Shown here piece by piece: positions 1-7,890 of a stretch of 19,883 nt of DNA (positions are counted from its first letter, which is position 1; the number at the start of each line of letters is the position of its first letter). A model generated the notes under the pieces. That model was given only the letters and a program-made list of their open reading frames with translations. It was not told the DNA's origin and did no database searches. Position numbers and translations under genes: made by a program. Source of the DNA: Kangiellaceae bacterium (lineage in GTDB: Bacteria; Pseudomonadota; Gammaproteobacteria; Enterobacterales; Kangiellaceae); assembly GCA_030590405.1 (NCBI GenBank), contig JAUUYO010000022.1, forward strand, positions 1 to 19,883. The letters are read 5' to 3'.

Positions 1-236
1 AATTTATCAATAAGTGTTGGTGTTGCTAGCATCATTTTTTGACAAAGTCTATCAAGATCTTTGTGGCTTGGCAGCAATGCTAAGTAAAAATACCCACAAG
101 CTCTAGTCATATAACTTTTTATTGTGACCGACTTGGTATTTCTTTGCTTTACTCGTATGAATTTGTGATGAAGTTCATTCTTTGCATGCTTGTCGCTTTT
201 TCTTGGCCAAAAAATTCTATACTCTTTCTGTTTCAT
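1..236 (-). CDS. Partial hypothetical protein, C-terminal part beyond window
   Basis: An open frame runs on the minus strand from an ATG at 236-234 to the window edge with no stop (78 codons and two bases). The visible protein starts MKQKEYRIFWPRKSDKH and continues basic and soluble, with an aromatic stretch (CGYFYLALLP) near residues 52-61. I do not recognise the family and see no signal peptide. No good Shine-Dalgarno sequence precedes the ATG: an AAAGGAAAGAG stretch on this strand lies about 30 bases upstream, too far for normal use. A TTG nine bases further upstream is an alternative start. It is divergent from the operon at 287, and a TATACT hexamer (218-223) that could be that operon's -10 box lies within it. 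It could be chance open frame; AT-rich DNA seldom stays open by accident for this long, but it does happen. Confidence 0.4.
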   Translation of the reverse strand, partial: MKQKEYRIFWPRKSDKHAKNELHHKFIRVKQRNTKSVTIKSYMTRACGYFYLALLPSHKDLDRLCQKMMLATPTLIDK

Positions 237-286
237 TAGTACCAATTTCTGAAATAATTCAAAGATTATCTCTTTCCTTTTAGTTT

Positions 287-904
287 ATGGTGAAAAGTAT
301 GTTCAAAATAGCTATAAGGTGTTGTTTTGCCCTTGTTATACTTGTGGTTTCAGCCACTATTAGCGCAGTTGTGGCTTCAGCCACTAGCAGCGTGAAATCG
401 TCAAATAATGAAACTGCCTCCAGTAAAAAGAAGCAAAGCCAGGAAGAAGCACTTTCTACTTTGAAAGGTTTATCCAAAGGTATCCAGAACCTGAAAGGTG
501 AGGTTGTTGACTTAAGTAATAACTTACGGGTAATGGAAGAAAGGTTATTGTTTCCTTCCAGTACAAAATATTCCGTTTTTGTTTCTACCAGTCTGGGACA
601 GTTTTTTACTCTGGAAAGCGTTAAATTGAAACTTGACGGCAAGTTAGTCGCAACCCATGTTTACTCAAAAACACAGCGTCAATCAATGGCCAGAGGAGGG
701 ATACAAAAATTATACATTACCAACCTGAATCAGGGGATTCATCATGCGACCGCGTTTTTTACCGGTTTAGGCCCCAATGGCCGTGCCTATAAATTAGGTA
801 AAGCCCTTGAATTTGAAAAAGGTTCCGCAGGTGAATATCTTGAACTTGCCATTAGAGATAACGGCGATACACAAGAACCGATTGTTTACGTTAAGCAGTG
901 GTAG
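287..904 (+). CDS. Secreted or membrane-anchored coiled-coil protein, first gene of motor operon
   Basis: A 205-residue protein with a short basic N-terminus and one hydrophobic segment (about residues 7-31), either an uncleaved anchor or a signal peptide, so most of it should be periplasmic. A Ser/Lys/Gln-rich linker leads into a predicted coiled coil (about 45-80, SQEEALSTLKGLSKGIQNLK and on). Residues 85-205 look like a beta-rich globular domain (YSVFVSTS, VKLKLDGKLVATHVY, YLELAIRDNGD). I do not recognise a named family. The start is uncertain: ATG at 287 lacks a clear ribosome site, while ATG at 299 has GGTG seven bases upstream; both keep the hydrophobic segment. The stop is nine bases before the next gene, so it appears to be the operon leader. 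By position it is a probable accessory periplasmic part of the motor complex encoded downstream, but this is inferred only from neighbourhood. Confidence 0.75.
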   Translation: MVKSMFKIAIRCCFALVILVVSATISAVVASATSSVKSSNNETASSKKKQSQEEALSTLKGLSKGIQNLKGEVVDLSNNLRVMEERLLFPSSTKYSVFVSTSLGQFFTLESVKLKLDGKLVATHVYSKTQRQSMARGGIQKLYITNLNQGIHHATAFFTGLGPNGRAYKLGKALEFEKGSAGEYLELAIRDNGDTQEPIVYVKQW

Positions 905-907
905 GGA
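903..907 (+). promoter_or_regulatory. Ribosome binding site deciding a TTG start
   Basis: AGGGA overlaps the stop codon of the preceding gene and sits six bases before the TTG at 914-916. The next in-frame ATG is about 85 codons downstream and would remove the signal peptide, so the site supports TTG as the real start and suggests translational coupling. Confidence 0.6.
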
Positions 908-913
908 CTTGTT

Positions 914-2668
914 TTGAAACTGTTATTTAATCGTCGAATTGCTTCTTTGTTAAAGCTCTGTTGTTTAGTTATAGTATATTGCGGATCCTTTTTGCAAAGC
1001 AGTCAAGGGGTGGAGCAGGGCGTTAATACGACTGACGACCTTGAGTGGGGCGCAGTACTATTTGATTATTACCAAAAAGACTATTTGTCTGGATTGATCG
1101 AGTATCAATATGCCAGTGAGCTTGATAACTCTGTTGCCAAAAGCAATGCCGGTCAATTGCTGCAAGGAGGCATGTTACTTTCTTATGGGATGCCTGAGCC
1201 TGCAGAAGAGATTTTTAATCGGTTATTGAATAATAATACCACCGCTTTAGTGAGAAACTCTGCCTGGTATTATCTGGCAAAGCTCTACTATCACAAGTCA
1301 CAGCCGAAAAAAGCCTATAACGCCTTGCAGAATATTCAAGGCTCGATAGCCAAAGAGCTGCATACTGAATATCATTACCTGGCAACTTTGGTTAGTAATC
1401 AAGGCCAGCATTTATCCACTACTGAACCCATTGCAAGCCGTTTGTCGGCGGGCAATCCATTTCGCGCTTATATATTGTTTAATTATGCTATCGCACAACT
1501 TGAAAAGGGGGAGATTAAACAAGCCATTAATAATTTGACGCTAATAACCAGTATGGCTGAAACGAGTGAAGAGTTAGCTACCCTGAGCGACCGCGCAAGA
1601 CATGGACTCGCTCAAATTGCTTTAAAGCAAGGAAATTTTGAAGCGGCATGGGGTTATCTAAAGGCGATTAGAACCAGTGGCTTATATTCTAATAGAGCAT
1701 TGCTGACTTATGCCTGGAGTGCGATTAAATTAAAACGCCTCACTCAGGCGATCCCGGCATTAATGATCCTTGATGAACGCTCAATCGCCATTCCTGAAGT
1801 GCAAGAAGCAAAAGTTTTGTTAGCTCATTTATATGAACAGGAAGGTTCACCGCGCCGTGCATTAAAGAAAAACCTGCTTGCCATTGATGCTTTTGATATT
1901 GGCCTAAAGGATATTGATGACGCTAGAAAAGTGATTGCTCATCAGGACGTGCCCAGAGAATTTATCGTTAACTTTGACACCATTATTGGACAAACTGATT
2001 GGTATGCGATGGAACCAACGGTCGATTATAAAAAACTGACCCCTTTTGTTATAGACTTAATTTCAAGCACCGCATTTAACGAAACAGTTAGAGAGCTGTC
2101 AGATTTATATCGAATTCAAAAAAGTCTTAACTATTGGGCTGTGCAAGCAAAAGAGCATCAACTAATACTAGCAAATGCAAATGCTAAGAGCCTTGATCAA
2201 GAGCAAAAACAGATTATTCAACAAAGCGATGATTTAAGGCTTCAACTAAAAAATAGAAGAGAAGAGTTGCAGCTCTATTCTTTGACCTTAAGCAAAAGTG
2301 AACAACAGAGGCTGGCGGCTTTAGTCGAGTCGATGAGTAAAGAACTTAGCTTACTTGAAAGCCGCACCAATCAATTGAAACAAATTGACAAGCCGTACCA
2401 GCCGCCTGAGAATTCAAAGAGTTTAGTCAAGGATTATCATAAAAAAATCCAGTTGAAGCTTAAAAAGACCAATCAGTTTATAGCGACGTTGGAACCTGTT
2501 TTGCGACGATTAATCAATGCAGAATTAGATAATCATGAAAATCGAATGCGCTACTATCTGGCTCAATCTCGCCTTGCTAAAGCTCGATTGTATGATGCAA
2601 CTTTGATGGAACTGAAAAAAGCTAAGCCAAAAAAATCACTGGATAAATCGGTGAAAGAGGGAAAATAA
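914..2668 (+). CDS. Secreted TPR and coiled-coil protein of the Agl-Glt-like cluster
   Basis: A 584-residue protein with a Sec signal peptide (basic MKLLFNRR, hydrophobic LLKLCCLVIVYCGSFL, likely cleavage near residue 30). The mature part begins with an acidic segment and a helix-turn-helix stretch (LFDYYQKDYLSGLIEYQYA, about 49-67). Degenerate tetratricopeptide-like helices then cover roughly residues 90-320 (for example AWYYLAKLYYHKSQPKKAYNAL and GLAQIALKQGNFEAAWGYL). A long charged coiled coil follows at about 425-490 and a lysine-rich tail ends the protein. Translation begins at TTG. The stop TAA overlaps the next ATG by one base. TPR proteins of this type are scaffolds, so a periplasmic scaffold linking the motor to outer-membrane lipoproteins is the likely role. 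Among Myxococcus proteins it best fits the TPR subunits of the Glt complex (GltC/GltD type), but I cannot assign orthology by eye. Confidence 0.8.
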   Translation: MKLLFNRRIASLLKLCCLVIVYCGSFLQSSQGVEQGVNTTDDLEWGAVLFDYYQKDYLSGLIEYQYASELDNSVAKSNAGQLLQGGMLLSYGMPEPAEEIFNRLLNNNTTALVRNSAWYYLAKLYYHKSQPKKAYNALQNIQGSIAKELHTEYHYLATLVSNQGQHLSTTEPIASRLSAGNPFRAYILFNYAIAQLEKGEIKQAINNLTLITSMAETSEELATLSDRARHGLAQIALKQGNFEAAWGYLKAIRTSGLYSNRALLTYAWSAIKLKRLTQAIPALMILDERSIAIPEVQEAKVLLAHLYEQEGSPRRALKKNLLAIDAFDIGLKDIDDARKVIAHQDVPREFIVNFDTIIGQTDWYAMEPTVDYKKLTPFVIDLISSTAFNETVRELSDLYRIQKSLNYWAVQAKEHQLILANANAKSLDQEQKQIIQQSDDLRLQLKNRREELQLYSLTLSKSEQQRLAALVESMSKELSLLESRTNQLKQIDKPYQPPENSKSLVKDYHKKIQLKLKKTNQFIATLEPVLRRLINAELDNHENRMRYYLAQSRLAKARLYDATLMELKKAKPKKSLDKSVKEGK

Positions 2669-5523
2669 TGACATCGAATCGATTATTTGTATTAACCATA
2701 TTTGTATTAACCATATTTTCATTATCGGCTTGTACTTCCAATAACAGTCGAACCCTTGGCGATCTTAGCTATCAAGCTGAAAAAGAAAAAACAATTGAAT
2801 TTGAAAAGCTAGATTACGCACAAGTGCGAGAAGAATATCAAGAAATATTGTCACTTTTTGATAATGTTCAGCTCAAGGAGCAGATTGAGCGACGGATTGC
2901 CGATGTCTATATGCTCGAAGGCGGTGAAAAGCAGGCGCAAGTTGAGACCAATAATAGCCAATATAAAGAAGCAATAAAAAGCTATCATGAGATTTTAAAG
3001 AGATATCCTGGTTCACCAGATAACGCAGATGTACTATATCAATTGGCGCGTGCCTATGATATGGATGGCCATTTTGACGATGCGCTAACCATCCTGACTC
3101 AGCTAACAACTGTACATCCTGATTATAAAAATAACCCGGAAGCTCATTTTAGAATGGGCGAAATCTATTATGCTAAAAAAGCCTATGCAAAAGCACGGCA
3201 AGAGTACCTTATCGTCAGTCAATCCAATAACAAAAAATTACTGGATTATGCTCACTATATGCTGGGTTGGACCTATTATAAGCAATCGAATTATATTGCC
3301 AGTGCTAAATCTTTTGCAGTGGTTTTAAGTTTAACCTTAAGTGATGATGCTGAGTCTGATAAGCGTAATAAGCAATTGGCGAACGATACCATAGAGTCAA
3401 TAAGCCTGGCCCTCGCTCGCAATGGCGGCGCAGATATCATCGAATCAATAGAAAATTTAAACGGTAAAAGCTACCTGCCGAGAGTGTATGAAGCATTGGG
3501 AGACTACTTTCTCGAAAAACAGCGTTACGAAGACTCTGCAGCAACATTCCGACGATTCGTTGAGCGGTATAACTTTTCAGCAAAAGCGCCGGATCTGCAC
3601 AGTAAGTTGATATTGACCTATATTAAAGGTGGGTTTCCCTTGCAGGCACTAAAAGAAAAAGAAGCCTATGTTGAATACTATGGTCTTGAATCTCAATATG
3701 CCAAAAATAATAACGGTATTAATGCTAAAGTCAAAGCCGAGTTAAAAGTCTATTATCAGGAGCTTGCGAGTCATTACCATAATAAAGCGCAAAAAGTACA
3801 AAAGCTGGTAGAAAAGGCAGTTAATAATAAAACCGATAAAACCGATAAAGCCAGTAATAAGCTAGCAAAAATGAAGGCTGATATGTCAAAACACTTTGGC
3901 TCGGCGATTAATTATTATCAGAAATACATTAAAACATTTCCCGGCGATACACGAGTCCCTGAGTTTACTTTTTTAATCGCAGAATCCTATTTCTCGCTAA
4001 AACAATATCCGAATGCCATTGAAGGGTATGAGCGAGTGGCTTTTTTATTAGATCAGTTTAAAGAAAAAAAATATCAGTCGAAAGCAGGCTACGCTGCAAT
4101 TATTTCCTATCAAAAGCATATTCAGCAAGTGGAAAAGAAAACCGCAGAAGTAAAAGACTGGCAGAGTAAAGCGGTTGATACAATGCTAAAATTTGCAGAA
4201 AAATTCCACCAGGACAAGCGTTCACCATCTGTTTTAACCAATGCTGCCGAATACCTATTTGGTCTTGCCCAATATCAAAGAGCGTTAGAAATTGCCAACA
4301 ACCTGATTAAAGGTAATGTGAAACTCGATAATCAATTGAAAAAAACAGCTTATGGCATTGCCGCTCATTCTTACTTTAAATTATCTCAATTTGAAATGGC
4401 GGAAAAAAGTTATTTTAATCAACGTTCATTAGCTAAAGCTAAATCCAGAGAATACCATCAAATTTCTGAGCGAATGGCCAGCAGCATGTATAAGCGCTCG
4501 GAAGAATTAGTTGCTGAGGAGAAACCATTACTCGCGGCAAGTAAGTTTCTTGAGATAAAAAAAATGGCTCCAGCAACAAAAGCCAGAGTCGGCGCGCAGT
4601 ACTACGCTGCAACGCTATTATTGTCAGCAAAGAAATATTCTGAAGCGATTGTTGAATTAGTGCAGCTTAAAAAACAATTTTCTAACCATGAACTCAGCAA
4701 GGACTTCCCTAGAAAGTTAGCCTTTGCTTATGAAAAGTCTAAGCGCTGGGGCGTTGCCGCGGATGAATATCTTGCCTTAAGTAAAAACGACAAAGACCCA
4801 AAAATCCGTCAAGATGCATTGTTTATTTCTGCTGGCATGTATGAAAAAAATAAGAACTATGACACAGCAATTAAATTGTTTAAATTGTATGCTAGAACCT
4901 ATGAACAGCCATTTGAGGTAAGAATGGAAGCTCGTTTTCGATTGGCCGAGCTTTATCAAGAGACTAACGATATTTCTAAGAAATTATTTTGGCTGCGGCG
5001 GGTAATCGATGGCCACAAAAAAGCGGGAGAGCAACGCAATGATCGAAGTCGCTGGTTGGCTGCGTGGGCTAATGACCAGTATGGAGACTACTTTGCCAAG
5101 GAGTTTAGACGTCGTAAATTGACCAGTCAGTTAGATCGAAGTATACCGCCTAAGAATAAAGCTTTGCTAGATGCTAGTCAGCGGTATGAAGCCGCTTCAA
5201 ATTATGGACTGCTCGAATTCATTACGAGTTCAAGTTATAAGACGGCTAGACTTTATCAACAATTTGCATCTGAATTGCGAGCTGTTTCCCCGCCGACGGG
5301 TTTGTCAGATGAAGATGTTTTGGTTTATGCCGATATTTTGGCAGAGCAAGCAGAGCCTTTTGAGTCTCTTGCAATAGAGTTACATTTTAGTAATTTGCAA
5401 AGAGCGTGGGATGGAGATTTTAATCAGTGGGTTCAAAAGAGCTTTGTAGCGATGAAAACCCTTTCACCGGTAAGATTTGGTAGAGAAGAATTGATTGTGA
5501 GTTATGGCGATGAAATACGATAA
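2668..5523 (+). CDS. Large TPR-repeat lipoprotein (GltD/AgmU- or GltE-like)
   Basis: A 951-residue protein with a lipoprotein signal: basic start, hydrophobic core, then the lipobox LSAC with Cys22. The next residue is Thr, which in Gram-negatives favours sorting to the outer membrane. Many TPR units follow, clearest at about 105-235 (KEAIKSYHEILKRYP, DDALTILTQLTTVHP, AKARQEYLIVSQ), about 405-465 (AINYYQKYIKTFPGD, AIEGYERVAF) and again at about 530-790 (AIVELVQLKKQF, AIKLFKLYAR). A lysine-rich, low-complexity stretch lies near 380-400. Start: ATG overlaps the previous stop and has GAGGGA five bases upstream. It overlaps the next gene by 20 bases. Size and repeats recall the large TPR proteins of the Myxococcus Glt machine. 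Likely a periplasm-facing outer-membrane scaffold for the motor; the function is inferred from context. Confidence 0.85.
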   Translation: MTSNRLFVLTIFVLTIFSLSACTSNNSRTLGDLSYQAEKEKTIEFEKLDYAQVREEYQEILSLFDNVQLKEQIERRIADVYMLEGGEKQAQVETNNSQYKEAIKSYHEILKRYPGSPDNADVLYQLARAYDMDGHFDDALTILTQLTTVHPDYKNNPEAHFRMGEIYYAKKAYAKARQEYLIVSQSNNKKLLDYAHYMLGWTYYKQSNYIASAKSFAVVLSLTLSDDAESDKRNKQLANDTIESISLALARNGGADIIESIENLNGKSYLPRVYEALGDYFLEKQRYEDSAATFRRFVERYNFSAKAPDLHSKLILTYIKGGFPLQALKEKEAYVEYYGLESQYAKNNNGINAKVKAELKVYYQELASHYHNKAQKVQKLVEKAVNNKTDKTDKASNKLAKMKADMSKHFGSAINYYQKYIKTFPGDTRVPEFTFLIAESYFSLKQYPNAIEGYERVAFLLDQFKEKKYQSKAGYAAIISYQKHIQQVEKKTAEVKDWQSKAVDTMLKFAEKFHQDKRSPSVLTNAAEYLFGLAQYQRALEIANNLIKGNVKLDNQLKKTAYGIAAHSYFKLSQFEMAEKSYFNQRSLAKAKSREYHQISERMASSMYKRSEELVAEEKPLLAASKFLEIKKMAPATKARVGAQYYAATLLLSAKKYSEAIVELVQLKKQFSNHELSKDFPRKLAFAYEKSKRWGVAADEYLALSKNDKDPKIRQDALFISAGMYEKNKNYDTAIKLFKLYARTYEQPFEVRMEARFRLAELYQETNDISKKLFWLRRVIDGHKKAGEQRNDRSRWLAAWANDQYGDYFAKEFRRRKLTSQLDRSIPPKNKALLDASQRYEAASNYGLLEFITSSSYKTARLYQQFASELRAVSPPTGLSDEDVLVYADILAEQAEPFESLAIELHFSNLQRAWDGDFNQWVQKSFVAMKTLSPVRFGREELIVSYGDEIR
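2686..2715 (+). repeat. Perfect 15-bp tandem duplication inside a signal peptide
   Basis: TTTGTATTAACCATA occurs twice back to back (2686-2700, 2701-2715), encoding FVLTI-FVLTI in the hydrophobic core of the lipoprotein signal. It is in frame and lengthens the core by five residues. Confidence 0.95.
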
Positions 5524-6325
5524 TAAAATTAACTGGATTATCTCTTTTATGCTAAGTGGTTTTCTGCTGGCTGGCATGTCAGGTTGCGCCTCTAATTCAC
5601 CGTTGGAACAATCTGATTTAAAGGCAACTGATGGGCAACATAATGTTAAATCATTGAAAAAACAAGACAAAGTCTTTGTTTTTCAGGAGTCCGCAAAATA
5701 TATTCCTAAGAGAGAAATCAACCCGGAAACCGGTCAATTAATTCCATACCAAAAATCAATTAATCCTTATAGCGTTTTGAAGGACCAAATCGCCGGGGCA
5801 GATGTTGTTACTTATATCAATGCTCGGCGAGCCATGCAGCGCGGTGATAATATTAAAGCCGTTGAATTGTTGGAGCAACTAATAAAACAAAGCTCCCAAT
5901 TATCTGGCCCCTGGGTTATGTTGGGTGATATTGCAGATAAAAACAGCAAAAATGAAGAAGCTATTCGTCATTACTCAAAGGCTATTGAGATCAATGAAAG
6001 CAATGTAAATGCTTATATTCGTCTTGCTAAGGTTCAGCGTGAACAAGGTCGTTTTATCGAGGCGCAAAATACCTACGTACAAGTCTTATCCCTTTGGCCT
6101 GACTTTCCAGAAGCTCACCTTAATTTGGCTATATTATACGATTTATATATGAACAAATTACTTCAATCCCAAAGACACATGGAAGCTTATCAATTTTTAA
6201 CCGGCGGACGGGATACTACCCGTGCAAGTTGGTTGGCTGAAATTCAACAACGAACTGGAAAAGCAGTCTCATTAAAGCTCGAAAAGAAGAAAAAAGCATC
6301 AACACTTAATCAAGGAGCGAAATGA
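5504..6325 (+). CDS. Small TPR lipoprotein (GltE/AglT-like by context)
   Basis: A 273-residue lipoprotein. The signal has a hydrophobic core WIISFMLSGFLLAG and lipobox MSGC (Cys28 from the first ATG), followed by Ala, consistent with the outer membrane. After an unstructured region (about 30-100) come three to four TPRs (about 105-235): AVELLEQLIKQ, GPWVMLGDIADKNSKNEEAI, NAYIRLAKVQREQGRFIEAQ and AHLNLAILYDLYMNK. A lysine-rich tail follows. Two starts are possible: ATG at 5504, or ATG at 5510 with GTGAG eight bases upstream. The gene overlaps the end of the large TPR gene, and its stop shares bases with the next start (ATGA). In the Myxococcus Glt complex a TPR lipoprotein (AglT/GltE) sits at the outer membrane; this is the closest functional analogue I can suggest. 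The family level (TPR lipoprotein) is secure, the orthology is not. Confidence 0.82.
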   Translation: MAMKYDNKINWIISFMLSGFLLAGMSGCASNSPLEQSDLKATDGQHNVKSLKKQDKVFVFQESAKYIPKREINPETGQLIPYQKSINPYSVLKDQIAGADVVTYINARRAMQRGDNIKAVELLEQLIKQSSQLSGPWVMLGDIADKNSKNEEAIRHYSKAIEINESNVNAYIRLAKVQREQGRFIEAQNTYVQVLSLWPDFPEAHLNLAILYDLYMNKLLQSQRHMEAYQFLTGGRDTTRASWLAEIQQRTGKAVSLKLEKKKKASTLNQGAK

Positions 6326-6657
6326 AAATGAATCTGAACCTAAGAGAGCTAAAAGGCTACTGGAAAATAGCGATCATCATATTTACTTTCTTTCCGCTAA
6401 CTTGCTGGTCAAATGAAGAGCCAATAAAACTACAATCGAATATTATCGGTGATAAAGAGCAGCCACTGGTGAGTTATTTTATTCCCTGGGATGAGATTGG
6501 AACTCCCGATAATTTATTATGGAATATTGATTCAAAGTATGACAAAACACTTGAGTTAGTGGATAGAAAAAATCTACTTCGTTCATCGGCTATGTATAAC
6601 GAAATGAAATTGGATTCAAATTTAGAAAATTTAACAGATATTAAAGAGGTTCAATGA
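6322..6657 (+). CDS. Small secreted protein of the motor operon, unknown function
   Basis: A 111-residue protein with a basic N-terminus, a hydrophobic segment (IAIIIFTFFPLTCW, about 17-30) and probable cleavage after CWS, leaving a mature periplasmic protein of about 80 residues. A compact block GDKEQPLVSYFIPW (about 43-56) is the kind of motif expected to be conserved; I recall similar GDxELPxxLxxVPW blocks in small proteins beside TolQ-like genes, but cannot check. The rest is polar and helical. AAGGAG (6312-6317) lies four bases before the first ATG and ten before a second in-frame ATG at 6328; either may be used. It overlaps the TPR lipoprotein gene by four bases, and its stop is embedded in the start of the channel gene, so it is surely co-translated with the motor. 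Probably a small accessory or regulatory subunit. Confidence 0.72.
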   Translation: MKMNLNLRELKGYWKIAIIIFTFFPLTCWSNEEPIKLQSNIIGDKEQPLVSYFIPWDEIGTPDNLLWNIDSKYDKTLELVDRKNLLRSSAMYNEMKLDSNLENLTDIKEVQ

Positions 6658-7373
6658 TGGAAACCGCATATAGTACCATTATCAAGTTTTTTCAAGAAGG
6701 TGGGTTATTTATTTATCCTATCGCATTAGTGCTTGCCATCGGAATGGTTATTATTGTGGAACGTTGGTTTTTCTTATCACGCGAAAGTGCTCGAAATATT
6801 AAAGCTTTCGATAGCTTTCTGCCATTGCTTAGAACAACCGATCTTGAAAAAATGCAGCTATATACCAGAGAAAGTCAAGCGCCGGTTACCCGTATTATCG
6901 GTTGTGGTTTAGATATGATGAAAGTTACAAAGCATCGAGCCGATATCGAACATTCCATGAGCGAAGGGATGCTCGAAGCAATGCCCAGGCTGGAAAGTAG
7001 AACCGGTTATTTATCCATGCTAGCCAACATTGCCACTTTGCTTGGATTGCTTGGAACGATTATCGGTTTGATCGCAGCTTTTACCGCTGTCGCAAGTGCC
7101 GATCCAGCGGAAAAGTCAACACTGCTTTCGCTATCGATCTCAGTGGCAATGAATACTACAGCATTTGGCTTGATTGCGGCGATCCCCTTGTTGGTTTGTT
7201 ATTCAATTTTACAGAATAAAACCGCAGCTATTGTGACCAGTATAGAAATGGCAGCCGTTAAATTTTTAAACATCATGACTTATAATAGACAAATTTATGC
7301 GGGGGCAGCGGTTACTCCAGGGTTCGCGCCTGCAACACCTGAAGTTACTTCTGAGTCAAGCAAAGCAGAGTAA
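6654..7373 (+). CDS. MotA/TolQ/ExbB-type proton channel protein (AglR-like)
   Basis: A 239-residue inner-membrane protein with the three-helix TolQ/ExbB layout: helix 1 at about 17-39 (periplasmic N-terminus), a cytoplasmic stretch of about 80 residues, helix 2 at about 122-145 (ATLLGLLGTIIGLIAAF) and helix 3 at about 157-184 (SVAMNTTAFGLIAAIPLL). The helix 2 TLLGLLGTIIG and helix 3 TTAFGLIAAIP motifs are diagnostic. In the family, five copies surround an ExbD dimer and convert proton flow into rotation or force. The Glu usually found in helix 3 near the TTAxGL motif (Glu176 in E. coli ExbB, by my alignment) appears to be Val164 here. AGAGG sits four bases before ATG 6654 and seven before ATG 6657; the second spacing is better. 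Three bases separate it from the first ExbD gene. The two-ExbD context makes it AglR-like rather than TolQ or ExbB proper. Confidence 0.92.
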   Translation: MMETAYSTIIKFFQEGGLFIYPIALVLAIGMVIIVERWFFLSRESARNIKAFDSFLPLLRTTDLEKMQLYTRESQAPVTRIIGCGLDMMKVTKHRADIEHSMSEGMLEAMPRLESRTGYLSMLANIATLLGLLGTIIGLIAAFTAVASADPAEKSTLLSLSISVAMNTTAFGLIAAIPLLVCYSILQNKTAAIVTSIEMAAVKFLNIMTYNRQIYAGAAVTPGFAPATPEVTSESSKAE

Positions 7374-7376
7374 TTT

Positions 7377-7880
7377 ATGGCGCTTTATTTTAAAAAGAAA
7401 GCGATTGAAGAACCTGAATTGGACGTTACTTCTTTCATGAATTTGATGATTGTCCTGGTGCCTGTATTGCTGTTTAGTTTAAGCTTTAGCCAGATCACGG
7501 TTCATGAAATAAAACTACCCGATTTAACTCAAAGTTCGCAAAGTTCAGAGGAAAATCCGGCAAAACTTGAAGTGATGTTATCCGACAAAGGTATTAAGGT
7601 TTTTTATCCGAGTAATGTATTGCTTAAAAATATCCCTCTATTGGAAAGTGATGGCGTCAAAGCCTTTGATTTTGAGACATTATCGGCAGTACTTAAGCAA
7701 GTGAAGGTTCAATTGAAGGATAAACGGGATGTTTTATTATTGTCCCAGAGCAGTATCGATTATCAAAATCTAATATCTGCTATGGATGCATTGAAGTCCT
7801 ATAAAACAGTGATTGCCGCAAGTTTAGTTGAAATAGAGCTTTTTCCAGAAATCTCATTGGCCGATGCAAGTATTAAGTGA
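7377..7880 (+). CDS. ExbD/TolR-family protein 1, Asn in place of channel Asp (AglQ/AglS-like)
   Basis: A 167-residue protein with the ExbD/TolR layout: a short cytoplasmic N-terminus, one transmembrane helix (about 20-38, NLMIVLVPVLLFSLSFS) and a periplasmic domain starting with the usual K-L-P motif (IKLPDL). The signature before the helix, LDVTSFMNLMIVLV, aligns with the INVTPFIDVMLVLL of E. coli ExbD, so the essential transmembrane Asp (Asp25 in ExbD) corresponds to Asn22. ExbD proteins dimerise within the ExbB pentamer and bind peptidoglycan or partner proteins with the periplasmic domain. It is separated by three bases from the channel gene and by ten from the second ExbD gene, and probably forms a heterodimer with the second. 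No strong ribosome site is visible, suggesting coupled translation. Family certain; orthology to AglQ or AglS not resolved. Confidence 0.9.
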   Translation: MALYFKKKAIEEPELDVTSFMNLMIVLVPVLLFSLSFSQITVHEIKLPDLTQSSQSSEENPAKLEVMLSDKGIKVFYPSNVLLKNIPLLESDGVKAFDFETLSAVLKQVKVQLKDKRDVLLLSQSSIDYQNLISAMDALKSYKTVIAASLVEIELFPEISLADASIK

Positions 7881-7890
7881 ATAAAATAAT

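Noticed and set aside
218..223. TATACT as the -10 box of the motor operon
   Set aside because: A good hexamer, but no acceptable -35 box at 16-18 bases upstream; kept as a remark rather than a feature.
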